From Paracoccus marcusii (lineage in GTDB: Bacteria; Pseudomonadota; Alphaproteobacteria; Rhodobacterales; Rhodobacteraceae): 64,000 nucleotides of DNA. Shown piece by piece: positions 36,209 to 43,689 of this stretch; the first letter of the stretch is position 1, and every line of letters starts with the position of its first letter. The notes beneath the pieces are model-generated. The model did no database searches and was not told the origin of the DNA. It worked only from the letters and a program-made list of their open reading frames with translations. Location of the stretch: the NCBI RefSeq assembly GCF_028621715.1, contig NZ_CP117466.1, forward strand, positions 124,001 to 188,000. Reading direction: 5' to 3'. The position numbers and the translations under genes are program-made.

Positions 36209-36804
36209 TCAAGGCGATCGTCTTCGACATCGGCAACGTGCTGGTCCGGTGGGACCCGGTGGCCGCCTTCCTGCCCCTGCTGGGCGACCGCGCGTCGGTC
36301 CTCGCCTTCCTGGATCGCGTGGATTTCGCCACCCTGAACCAGCGCGCGGACGGGGGCGCGTGCTTCGACGATCTGGCCGAGGCGATCGCCGATCCCCGCG
36401 ACCGTGCGGCCTTTCTGGCCTATCGGGCCGGACACGCGGCCTCGATCCGCGAGCCGATCGAGGGGACATGGGTGCTTCTGGACCGCCTGCGGGCGCGGGG
36501 CCACGCGGTCCACGCGATCACCAACTGGTCCGCGCAGACATGGCCCATCGGCCTTGCCACCCACCCGCGGCTGGCCACAGCCTTTGGCGTGACCATCGTG
36601 TCAGGGATCGAGGGCGTGCTGAAGCCTGACCCGCGCATCTTTGCCACGCTGTGCGACCGGGCGGGCGTGGCGCCTGACCAGTGCCTGTTCATCGACGACA
36701 GCCCCCGCAACGTCGCCGGCGCGCGCGACGCAGGCATGGCCGCGCATCATTTCACCGATCCCGCCGCGCTGGAGGACGACCTGATCCGACGGGGGCTGCT
36801 ATGA
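36205..36804 (+). CDS. HAD-superfamily hydrolase inside the C-P lyase operon
   Basis: A 199-residue HAD subfamily IA protein. Motif I is FDIGNVLV: the nucleophile Asp8 is kept but the usual second aspartate is Gly10, as in YihX-type sugar-phosphate phosphatases. Motif II is ITNWS, motif III LKPDPRIF and motif IV FIDDSPRNV. It overlaps phnI and phnJ by 4 nt at each end, a position where E. coli has no gene. It could dephosphorylate a ribose-phosphate intermediate of phosphonate breakdown or clear a by-product; the sequence does not decide. Confidence 0.85.
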   Translation: MIKAIVFDIGNVLVRWDPVAAFLPLLGDRASVLAFLDRVDFATLNQRADGGACFDDLAEAIADPRDRAAFLAYRAGHAASIREPIEGTWVLLDRLRARGHAVHAITNWSAQTWPIGLATHPRLATAFGVTIVSGIEGVLKPDPRIFATLCDRAGVAPDQCLFIDDSPRNVAGARDAGMAAHHFTDPAALEDDLIRRGLL

Positions 36805-37661
36805 GCGGTTACAACTTCGCCTATCTGGACGAACAGACCAAGCGGATGATCCGCCGCGCCATCCTCAAGGCGCTGGCGATCCCCGGATACCAGGTGCCCT
36901 TCGCCAGCCGCGAGATGCCCATGCCCTATGGCTGGGGCACCGGAGGGGTGCAGCTGACCGCCGCCTGCCTGACCCCCGACGACCGCCTGAAGGTCATCGA
37001 CCAGGGCGCCGACGACACCACCAACGCGGTCAGCATCCGCACGTTCTTTCAGCGCACGTCGGGGGTCGCCGTCACCACCGCCACCGCCGACGCGACGCTG
37101 ATCCAGACCCGCCACCGCATCCCCGAGACGCCCCTGACCCAGGGCCAGATCCTGGTCTATCAGGTGCCCATCCCCGAACCGCTGCGCTTTCTGGAGCCGC
37201 GCGAGACCGAGACCCGCAAGATGCACGAGCTGGAGGAATACGGCCTGATGCACGTCAAGCTGTACGAGGACATCGCCCGGCACGGCCGCATCGCGACCTC
37301 CTATGCCTATCCGGTCAAGGTCGAGGGGCGCTATGTCATGGACCCGTCGCCGATCCCGAAATTCGACAACCCGAAACTGTCGGACAGCCCGGCGATCCAG
37401 CTGTTCGGGGCGGGGCGCGAACAGCGCATCTATGCCCTGCCCCCGCATACCCATGTCGTCAGCCTGGATTTCGACGACCACCCGTTCAGCCCCTCGAAGG
37501 CCGATCACGCCTGCGACCTGTGCGGCGCTGAGGCCAGCTATCTGGACGAGGTGGTGACCGATGACGCGGGCGGGCGGATGTTCGTCTGTTCCGACACCGA
37601 TTTCTGCACCGCGCGGGTCGCCGCCGGGCACAGGGGCCGCCTGGCCGCGGAGGCCGCATGA
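36801..37661 (+). CDS. phnJ: Alpha-D-ribose 1-methylphosphonate 5-phosphate C-P lyase (radical SAM)
   Basis: A 286-residue PhnJ, the catalytic subunit that breaks the carbon-phosphorus bond by radical chemistry. Cys238, Cys241, Cys263 and Cys269 (CDLC and CSDTDFC) match E. coli Cys241, 244, 266 and 272, which bind the iron-sulfur cluster and supply the thiyl radical; Gly29 matches the glycyl-radical Gly32. The N-terminus is three residues shorter than in E. coli. All key residues are present, so the enzyme should be active. It overlaps the HAD gene and phnK by 4 nt. Confidence 0.96.
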   Translation: MSGYNFAYLDEQTKRMIRRAILKALAIPGYQVPFASREMPMPYGWGTGGVQLTAACLTPDDRLKVIDQGADDTTNAVSIRTFFQRTSGVAVTTATADATLIQTRHRIPETPLTQGQILVYQVPIPEPLRFLEPRETETRKMHELEEYGLMHVKLYEDIARHGRIATSYAYPVKVEGRYVMDPSPIPKFDNPKLSDSPAIQLFGAGREQRIYALPPHTHVVSLDFDDHPFSPSKADHACDLCGAEASYLDEVVTDDAGGRMFVCSDTDFCTARVAAGHRGRLAAEAA

Positions 37662-38416
37662 GCGCCCCCATCCTGTCCGTCCGGAACCTGGAACGCCGCT
37701 ATGGCGCGCGGATCGGCTGCACCGGCGTCGGCTTTGATCTGTGGCCCGGAGAGGTCCTGGGCATCGTCGGGGAAAGCGGGTCGGGGAAATCGACGCTGCT
37801 GTCCTGTCTGGCCGGGCATCAGCGCCCCGATGCGGGCACCGTCACCTATGACGGGCGCGACGTGCTGGCGATGGCCGAAACCGAACGCCGCCGGCTGGCG
37901 CGCACCGAATGGGCCTATGTCCACCAGCATGCACGCGACGGGCTGCGGATGGGCGTCAGCGCCGGGGCCAATGTCGGCGAACGGCTGATGGCCGTGGGCC
38001 AGCGCCATTACGGCGACATCCGCGCCGCCGCCATCGACTGGCTGGACCGGGTCGAGATCGCCCAGGACCGCGTCGACGACCGGCCGCAGGCCTTTTCCGG
38101 TGGGATGCAGCAGCGGCTGCAGATCGCGCGCAACCTGGTGACCGGGCCGCGGCTGGTGTTCATGGACGAACCCACGGGCGGGCTGGATGTCAGCGTCCAG
38201 GCACGGCTTCTGGACCTGCTGCGCGGGCTGGTGCGCGACATGGGCCTGTCGGTCGTGATCGTCACGCATGACCTGGCGGTGGTGCGCCTGCTGGCCGACC
38301 GCCTGATGGTGATGAAATCGGGCCGCGTGGTCGAACAGGGCCTGACGGACCAGGTGCTGGACGATCCGCAGCACGGCTATACCCAGCTTCTTGTCTCCTC
38401 CGTCCTGCAGGTGTGA
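37658..38416 (+). CDS. phnK: C-P lyase ATP-binding subunit PhnK
   Basis: A 252-residue ABC-type ATPase without a cognate permease: Walker A GESGSGKSTLLS, signature FSGGMQQRLQIARNL, Walker B VFMDEPTGGLD and H-loop VTHDLAV. PhnK binds the core complex at PhnJ and is needed for turnover in vivo. The segment WAYVHQHARDGLRMGVSAGA is typical of PhnK. It overlaps phnJ by 4 nt. Confidence 0.94.
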   Translation: MSAPILSVRNLERRYGARIGCTGVGFDLWPGEVLGIVGESGSGKSTLLSCLAGHQRPDAGTVTYDGRDVLAMAETERRRLARTEWAYVHQHARDGLRMGVSAGANVGERLMAVGQRHYGDIRAAAIDWLDRVEIAQDRVDDRPQAFSGGMQQRLQIARNLVTGPRLVFMDEPTGGLDVSVQARLLDLLRGLVRDMGLSVVIVTHDLAVVRLLADRLMVMKSGRVVEQGLTDQVLDDPQHGYTQLLVSSVLQV

Positions 38417-38418
38417 CG

Positions 38419-39102
38419 ATGATCCAGGTCGAAAACCTTTCCAAGTCCTTCACCCTGCACAATCAGGGCGGCACGGTCATCCCGGTCATGGCCGGGGCCG
38501 CGCTGCACGTGGATCCCGGCGAATGCGTGGGGCTGGTGGGCCAGTCCGGGGCGGGCAAATCCACGCTGATGCGGATGATCCAGGGAAACTATCTGCCGGG
38601 CGGCGGCAGCATCCGCATCGCCGGCACGGAACTGGTAGGCGCCGCGCCCCGCACCGTGACCGCACTGCGGCGGGGCACCTTGGGCCATGTCAGCCAGTTT
38701 CTGCGCGTGCTGCCGCGGGTGCCTGCGGTGGACGTGGTGGCCGAACCGCTGCGCGCGCTTGGGGTGCCCGCCGCGACAGCGCGTGCGCAGGCCGAAGGCC
38801 TGCTGTGGCGGCTGAACATTCCGCGCCGGCTGTGGGGCCTGTCGCCCACCACGTTTTCCGGCGGCGAACAGCAGCGCATCAACATCGCCCGCGGCTTCGT
38901 CCATCCCTATCCCGTGCTGCTGCTGGACGAACCCACGGCCAGCCTGGACGCCGCGAACCGGCAGGTCGTCCTGTCCCTGATCGCCGAGGCCAAGGCCCGC
39001 GGCGCCGCGATTCTGGGCATCTTTCACGACGCCGAGGCGCGCGACGCGGTCTGCGACCGGTTGGTGGACGTGACCGGGTTCACGCCGGGACGCGCGGCAT
39101 GA
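38419..39102 (+). CDS. phnL: C-P lyase ATP-binding subunit PhnL
   Basis: A 227-residue ABC-type ATPase: Walker [13 protein letters not shown], the PhnL-specific VSQFLRVLPRVPAVDVV, signature FSGGEQQRINIARGF and Walker B LLLDEPTASLD. It joins PhnK on the C-P lyase complex. Two starts are possible: GTG 38413, which would make a GTGA overlap with phnK like its neighbours, or ATG 38419, which aligns with the E. coli N-terminus; the latter is given. It overlaps phnN by 4 nt. Confidence 0.93.
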   Translation: MIQVENLSKSFTLHNQGGTVIPVMAGAALHVDPGECVGLVGQSGAGKSTLMRMIQGNYLPGGGSIRIAGTELVGAAPRTVTALRRGTLGHVSQFLRVLPRVPAVDVVAEPLRALGVPAATARAQAEGLLWRLNIPRRLWGLSPTTFSGGEQQRINIARGFVHPYPVLLLDEPTASLDAANRQVVLSLIAEAKARGAAILGIFHDAEARDAVCDRLVDVTGFTPGRAA

Positions 39103-39626
39103 TCGCGGCGGTCGTCGGACCATCCGGCGCGGGCAAGGACACGCTGATCGCCGCGGCCTGCGCCGCGCGGCCCGATCTGCGCCTGGCGCGGCGGGTGATC
39201 ACCCGCCCCTCCGACGCCGGAGGAGAGGATTTCGACGGCGTCACCCCGGCACGCTTCGCGGCCCTGCGCGACGGCGGGCATTTCGCGCTGGACTGGCGGG
39301 CGCATGGCCTGTGCTACGGCATCCCCCACGATCAGCTGACGGGGCCGTCGGTGATCTTCAACGGCAGCCGCGCGGCCCTGCCGCAGGCGCTGGCCCGGCT
39401 GCCCGACCTGCGGGTGATCCTGATCACCGCCCCGGCGGAGGTGCTGGCGCGCCGCCTGGCCGACCGCGGCCGCGAGGGGTCGGCCGACATCGCCGCCCGC
39501 CTGCGCCGCGCCGCTTTCGCCATGCCGCCGGGCATCGCCCACCTGACCGTGTGCAACGATGCCTGCCTTGCGCAGGGAACCGCGCGCCTTCTGGCCGCGC
39601 TTCAGCCCGACAGGGGCGCGCGATGA
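39099..39626 (+). CDS. phnN: Ribose 1,5-bisphosphate phosphokinase
   Basis: A 175-residue guanylate-kinase-like enzyme with a P-loop GPSGAGKDTL (residues 7-16) and RRVITRPSDAGGEDFDGV, the region contacting substrate. It converts ribose 1,5-bisphosphate to PRPP, the last step of the C-P lyase pathway. It is the last gene of the phnG operon; its final 25 nt overlap the end of the DUF1045 gene on the opposite strand. Confidence 0.92.
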   Translation: MIAAVVGPSGAGKDTLIAAACAARPDLRLARRVITRPSDAGGEDFDGVTPARFAALRDGGHFALDWRAHGLCYGIPHDQLTGPSVIFNGSRAALPQALARLPDLRVILITAPAEVLARRLADRGREGSADIAARLRRAAFAMPPGIAHLTVCNDACLAQGTARLLAALQPDRGAR

Positions 39627-40267
39627 CGCAGGTGGAACCGGCCCTGCGCATCCTGGGCCACCAGGCACAGGTCGGCGATCACGAAAGGCCGCGGCAGGAC
39701 AGGGCCCAGCCAGGCCTGAGCCGCGGCCTGCACCGCGGGTCGTTCCGCGGCGGACAGCCGGTCGGTCAGGGTCAGGTGAAACCGGAACTCCTCCATCACG
39801 AAGGGATAGCCCCACCGGTCCAGCAGGGCGCGCTGGCGCGGGGTCAGGCTGTCGGGGCGCCGCCGGGCGACCTCTTCGGCCGTCAGCGGCGCGCGCAGCG
39901 GATCGGTGGCCCGCACCACCGCATCGGCCAGCGCGATCAGGTCGGGCTGGCCCCCGGTGGGCATCAGCGCCAGGAACCCGCCCAGATCGCGCAGCGCCAG
40001 CGTGCCGCAGGTCACCGCCGGACGGTTGCTGGCCAGCGCGTCGACGGCCGCGATCAGGTCCGCTTCGGGGACGACGGGGCGGAAGGGCGCACGGATGGTG
40101 CCGTGGAACCCGTATCGGCGCGGCTGGCCCACCGGGCGCACCGGCAGGGACGGATCATCGACCGCATGGCCGCCCGCCAGGTCCCAGCCCAGCCACGCCG
40201 CCGCACGGTCCGCGAAGATGCCGGGTTGCGGCGCGTAATAGACGGCATATCGTGTGAAATCCTGCAT
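39602..40267 (-). CDS. DUF1045 protein, 2H-phosphoesterase-like, phosphonate-locus associated
   Basis: A 221-residue protein of the family repeatedly found in phn loci. Two H-x-T motifs, His55-Gly-Thr57 in YGFHGTIRAP and His164-Leu-Thr166 in FRFHLTLTD, mark the 2H phosphoesterase superfamily, whose members open cyclic phosphodiesters. No phnP (phosphoribosyl 1,2-cyclic phosphate phosphodiesterase) is present in this window, so this may fill that step. The start is ATG 40267 with AGGG upstream; an in-frame GTG at 40276 is less likely. It is divergent from phnM. Confidence 0.85.
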   Translation of the reverse strand: MQDFTRYAVYYAPQPGIFADRAAAWLGWDLAGGHAVDDPSLPVRPVGQPRRYGFHGTIRAPFRPVVPEADLIAAVDALASNRPAVTCGTLALRDLGGFLALMPTGGQPDLIALADAVVRATDPLRAPLTAEEVARRRPDSLTPRQRALLDRWGYPFVMEEFRFHLTLTDRLSAAERPAVQAAAQAWLGPVLPRPFVIADLCLVAQDAQGRFHLRHRAPLSG

Positions 40268-40288
40268 GCGCGGCACCCTAAGCCCGTT

Positions 40289-40317
40289 GTGTCACACGGC
40301 TGTGACAGCCGTCTGCC
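40289..40317 (+). promoter_or_regulatory. Possible Pho box between DUF1045 and phnM
   Basis: GTGTCAC at 40289, CTGTGAC at 40300 and GTCTGCC at 40311 follow an 11-bp period toward phnM. The first two also form the inverted repeat TGTCACACGGCTGTGACA, so a site could be read on either strand of this 95-nt divergent gap. The match to the PhoB heptamer is good for one repeat, fair for the second and weak for the third. A palindrome-binding regulator is an alternative. Confidence 0.4.
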
Positions 40318-40362
40318 AGATGACGCCCTTCGACATGATCCTTCAAGACGGAACCCGACCGC

Positions 40363-41499
40363 ATGACCGACATCATCCTTGCCAACGCCCGCCTGGTCCT
40401 GCCGACCGAGGTGATCCACGGCCACCTGGTCCTGCGCGACGGGCTGATCGCCGAGATCGGCCAGGGCTGCGCCCTCCCCGCGGGCGCGCTGGATTGTCAG
40501 GGCGACCTGCTGATGCCGGGCCTGATCGAATTGCACACCGACAACCTGGAACGCCATATCGAGCCGCGCCCTGGCGTCGACTGGCCCCATGCCCATGCGA
40601 TCATCGCCCATGACGCCGAACTGGCCAGCGTGGGCATCACCACCGTCTTCGACGCGCTGCGCGTGGGGTCGGTCGTGACGTCGAACAATGCAGGCTACGG
40701 CGAATATGCCCGCGCCCTGGCCGACGAGATCCTGGGCCTGCGCGCCCAGGGGGCGCTGCGGATCAGCCATTTCCTGCACCTGCGCGCCGAGATCTGTTCC
40801 CAAACCCTGCCCGAGGAGATGGCCAAGTTCGGCCCCCGGGACCGCATCGGCATCGTCAGCCTGATGGACCACACCCCCGGCGAACGCCAGTTCCGCGACA
40901 TCGGCAAGCTGCGCGACTATGTCTGCGGCAAGAAGGGCCTGTCGGATGCCCAGTTCCTGGACCATGTCGCCGACCAGCAGGCCCTGCGCGCCCGCGTGGG
41001 CGAATTGCACGAGGCGACCGCCGTGGCCGAGGCGCGCCGCTATGGCGCGGTGCTGGCCAGCCATGACGACACCACCGCCCCTCAGGTCGCGGTCAGCGCG
41101 GCGCATGGCTGTCATTTCGCGGAATTCCCCACCACGGCGGATGCCGCACAGGCCTGCCGCGACCACGACATCCGCGTGATGATGGGCGCGCCCAACCTGA
41201 TCCGCGGCGGATCGCACAGCGGCAATGTCGCGGCCAGCGACCTGGCGCGGGCCGACCTGCTGGACATCCTGTCATCGGATTACGTGCCGTCGTCGCTGCT
41301 GTCGGGGGCGATGATGCTGGGCGATCTGTGGGGCGATCTGGCGCGCGGCATCGCGACCGTGACGCAGGCGCCCGCCCAGGCCGTGGGCCTGCACGATCGC
41401 GGCAGGCTGGCACCGGGCGCGCGGGCCGACGTCATCCGCGTGGCGCAGATCGGCGGCGGCGCGGCCGTGCGGGGCCTGTGGACGCGGACCGCCGCCTGA
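40363..41499 (+). CDS. phnM: Alpha-D-ribose 1-methylphosphonate 5-triphosphate diphosphatase
   Basis: A 378-residue amidohydrolase-fold enzyme. LMPGLIELHTDNLERHI carries the metal-binding histidine; SHDDTT, HGCHFAEFPTT and GAPNLIRGGSHSGNV, then LSSDYVPSSLL, are typical PhnM segments. It removes pyrophosphate from the ribose-1-phosphonate-5-triphosphate made by PhnGHI, giving the PhnJ substrate. It stands apart from the main operon with its own upstream region, divergent from DUF1045. Confidence 0.94.
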   Translation: MTDIILANARLVLPTEVIHGHLVLRDGLIAEIGQGCALPAGALDCQGDLLMPGLIELHTDNLERHIEPRPGVDWPHAHAIIAHDAELASVGITTVFDALRVGSVVTSNNAGYGEYARALADEILGLRAQGALRISHFLHLRAEICSQTLPEEMAKFGPRDRIGIVSLMDHTPGERQFRDIGKLRDYVCGKKGLSDAQFLDHVADQQALRARVGELHEATAVAEARRYGAVLASHDDTTAPQVAVSAAHGCHFAEFPTTADAAQACRDHDIRVMMGAPNLIRGGSHSGNVAASDLARADLLDILSSDYVPSSLLSGAMMLGDLWGDLARGIATVTQAPAQAVGLHDRGRLAPGARADVIRVAQIGGGAAVRGLWTRTAA

Positions 41500-41533
41500 G
41501 CCGCACGCCTTGCCGGGGGGCGCGCGGCCGCGG

Positions 41534-43039
41534 TCAGCCCGACACGCCGCGCAGCCGGATGATGCCGTCGGCATAGGGTTCGAACCCCTGGATCCCCTGG
41601 CGCATCGTGTAGAAGTACTTGATGTGGTACAGATAGATCAGCGGCAGATCCTGTTTCAGGATGTCGCGCGTCTGGTCGTACAGCGCCTTGCGGGCCGCGG
41701 TGTCGGGTTCAGACCGGGCCTGTGCCAGCAGGGCGTCGATCTCCGCATTGCGGTAATGCTGGTCGTTGTTGGCCCCGTCTGACCCGACAAAGGGGTGGAT
41801 GTTGGCATCCGGGTCGATCCGGCCTGACCAGCCCTGCAGCGACATGTCGAAATTGCCGGCGACGTTCTCGGACAGCAGCGTCGCGAACTCCGTCGCGCGC
41901 AGAGAGATGTCGAACCCCGTCTCGGCCGCCATGGCCTGGATCACCTGGCCGACCTGCTGGGCGATGGGGTTGTTTCCGATCTGCATCTCGACGCGGATGG
42001 GGGTCTGCACACCCGCCTCGGCCAGCAGGGCGCGGGCGGCATCGGGATCGCGCGCGGGGATCGGATCGCGGTCGTCGTAATAGGGGGTGCCCGGCGCGGC
42101 CCATTGGTTGCCGACCACGTATTCCCCTTCGAACACGACCTGGTTCAGCGCCTGGCGGTCGATGGACAGCGACAGCGCCTGGCGGACGCGGGCATCGGCG
42201 CCCAGCGGCGCCTCCGCGCGGGGTCCGTTGCCGACGTTGATGGTGATGCCCTGATAGCCGATGTTGGGCACCTCGAACAGCTGCAGGCGGTCGTCGGCCC
42301 GCACGCCCGGCACGTCGGCGGGGGCGGTGCGCTCGATGATGTCCAGATCGCCCGACCGCACGTTGGCCAGCCGCACCGTCGTGTCGGGGATCGGCAGATA
42401 GATCACCCGGTCGTAATGGAACTGGTCGGCGTCCCAGTGATCGGCAAAGCGTTCCAGCACGATCCGGTCGCCCTCGACCCGGTCGACAAAGGCATAGGGG
42501 CCCGAACAGACCGGGACCCGGCCAAAGGCGGCGCCCGCCGCATCGGCGGCATCGGGCGAATACATCCGCCCCGCGTGATGGGCCAGCTGCGCCAGCAGCG
42601 TCACGTCGGGCGCGGTCAGCGTGATGGTCAGTTCATGATCGCCCGTCGCCTCGACCCGGTCGATCGATCCCAGCTCCGCCTTGCGGCGGCTTTCCTGCAT
42701 CGTCATGTTCCGCTCCAGCACGCGGCGGGCGGATTGCGCGTCAAAAGGCGTGCCGTCGTGATGCGTCACCCCCTCGCGCAGCGTCAGGGTCAGGGTCCTG
42801 CCGTCATCGGACCAGGCCCAGTCGGTGGCCAGTTCGGGGATGATCTCCATGTCGGCATTGGTGTTCAGCAACCGGTCGCACAGCGATTCATAGACCAGCG
42901 AGGACACGAAGGTCCGCGACTGTGCGGGATCCAGCGAATCCGGGTCCTCGTTCAGGCCGATGCGCAGGTCGGCGGCGACGGCCATGCCGCCGATGGCGGC
43001 GGTGCCCAGGGCCGTGGCCAGAAAGGTGGTCAGCTTCAT
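41534..43039 (-). CDS. Peptide/nickel-type ABC transporter substrate-binding protein (family 5), orphan
   Basis: A 501-residue periplasmic binding protein with a signal peptide (about 1-22, ending GGMAVAA). Family 5 features: NEDPDSLDPAQSRTFVSSLV, WSDDGRTLTLTLREGVTHHD, FDMSLQGWSGRIDPDANIH, LPLIYLYHIKYFY. Such proteins bind peptides, glutathione, opines or sugars. No permease or ATPase genes flank it, so its membrane partners lie elsewhere or it lends its ligand to another system. It is divergent from a MarR gene, and a MarR-like dyad lies over its promoter candidate. Confidence 0.88.
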   Translation of the reverse strand: MKLTTFLATALGTAAIGGMAVAADLRIGLNEDPDSLDPAQSRTFVSSLVYESLCDRLLNTNADMEIIPELATDWAWSDDGRTLTLTLREGVTHHDGTPFDAQSARRVLERNMTMQESRRKAELGSIDRVEATGDHELTITLTAPDVTLLAQLAHHAGRMYSPDAADAAGAAFGRVPVCSGPYAFVDRVEGDRIVLERFADHWDADQFHYDRVIYLPIPDTTVRLANVRSGDLDIIERTAPADVPGVRADDRLQLFEVPNIGYQGITINVGNGPRAEAPLGADARVRQALSLSIDRQALNQVVFEGEYVVGNQWAAPGTPYYDDRDPIPARDPDAARALLAEAGVQTPIRVEMQIGNNPIAQQVGQVIQAMAAETGFDISLRATEFATLLSENVAGNFDMSLQGWSGRIDPDANIHPFVGSDGANNDQHYRNAEIDALLAQARSEPDTAARKALYDQTRDILKQDLPLIYLYHIKYFYTMRQGIQGFEPYADGIIRLRGVSG

Positions 43040-43108
43040 CGATGTCTCCCGATCGGTTCCGGCGCTTGGCGACGCCCTGTGCGGCCAGCCCGAAATGGGA
43101 CCGGATCA

Positions 43109-43122
43109 TTAGTGTATACTAA
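43109..43122 (-). promoter_or_regulatory. Inverted repeat over the promoter of the orphan binding-protein gene
   Basis: The 14-mer TTAGTGTATACTAA is a near-perfect dyad with one mismatched pair. On the minus strand a TTGCCA and, after 18 nt, TAGTAT form a candidate promoter whose -10 lies inside the dyad. The half-sites TTAG/CTAA recur in the palindrome next to marR at 43226, so the MarR protein may control both genes. Confidence 0.45.
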
Positions 43123-43225
43123 GGTTCACGATCCGCGACTGGCAACCGTGATGCGTCTGCGCCTCGAAATTGCACATCCTGCAAATTTCTTTCGGTCGGG
43201 GCATTGATGCTGGCCGACGATATCC

Positions 43226-43237
43226 TTAGCTAGCTAA
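43226..43237 (+). promoter_or_regulatory. Perfect 12-bp palindrome upstream of marR
   Basis: TTAGCTAGCTAA is a perfect palindrome ending 23 bases before the marR ATG. MarR proteins usually repress their own operon by binding such AT-rich dyads near the start point, so this is the likely autoregulatory operator of the efflux operon. It shares TTAG/CTAA arms with the dyad at 43109-43122. Confidence 0.55.
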
Positions 43238-43260
43238 CGAACCAGCCGAAAGGACGCGTC

Positions 43261-43689
43261 ATGCCCCGCGAAAGCCCGATCCTTGACACCCTGCTGCGGG
43301 TCATGCGGACCCTGCGGCGCAGCTATGATCGCAGGGCGCGGGACGTGGGTCTGACCCTGTCGCGGGCGCGCGCGCTGACGACGCTGGCGCATCACGACGG
43401 CATCACCCAGACCGAACTGGCCGCCGAACTGGCGATCGAGGCGCCGACCCTGAAACGCCAGATCGACGCCCTGGTCGCCGGCGGTTTCGTCGAACGGCGT
43501 CCTCTGGATGGCGACGGCCGCAAGAACGGGCTGGTCGTGACCGAACGCGGTCGCGACAGCGCCATCGTCGAATTCACGCACCGCCTGCGCGGCGAAGTGC
43601 TAGAGGGAATCGATCCGCAGGACCTGGACCGCGCGGCCCAGGTGCTGGACCGGATCGCCCGCAACATCGAACGGATGGACCGGACATGA
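43261..43689 (+). CDS. MarR-family transcriptional regulator
   Basis: A 142-residue winged-helix regulator with recognition helix ITQTELAAELAIEAPTLKRQID and wing RRPLDGDGRKNGLVVTERG. MarR proteins respond to phenolic or toxic compounds and release efflux genes. Strong ribosome site (GAAAGGACG). Its stop overlaps the MFS gene start by 4 nt, as in emrRAB-type operons. Confidence 0.9.
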   Translation: MPRESPILDTLLRVMRTLRRSYDRRARDVGLTLSRARALTTLAHHDGITQTELAAELAIEAPTLKRQIDALVAGGFVERRPLDGDGRKNGLVVTERGRDSAIVEFTHRLRGEVLEGIDPQDLDRAAQVLDRIARNIERMDRT

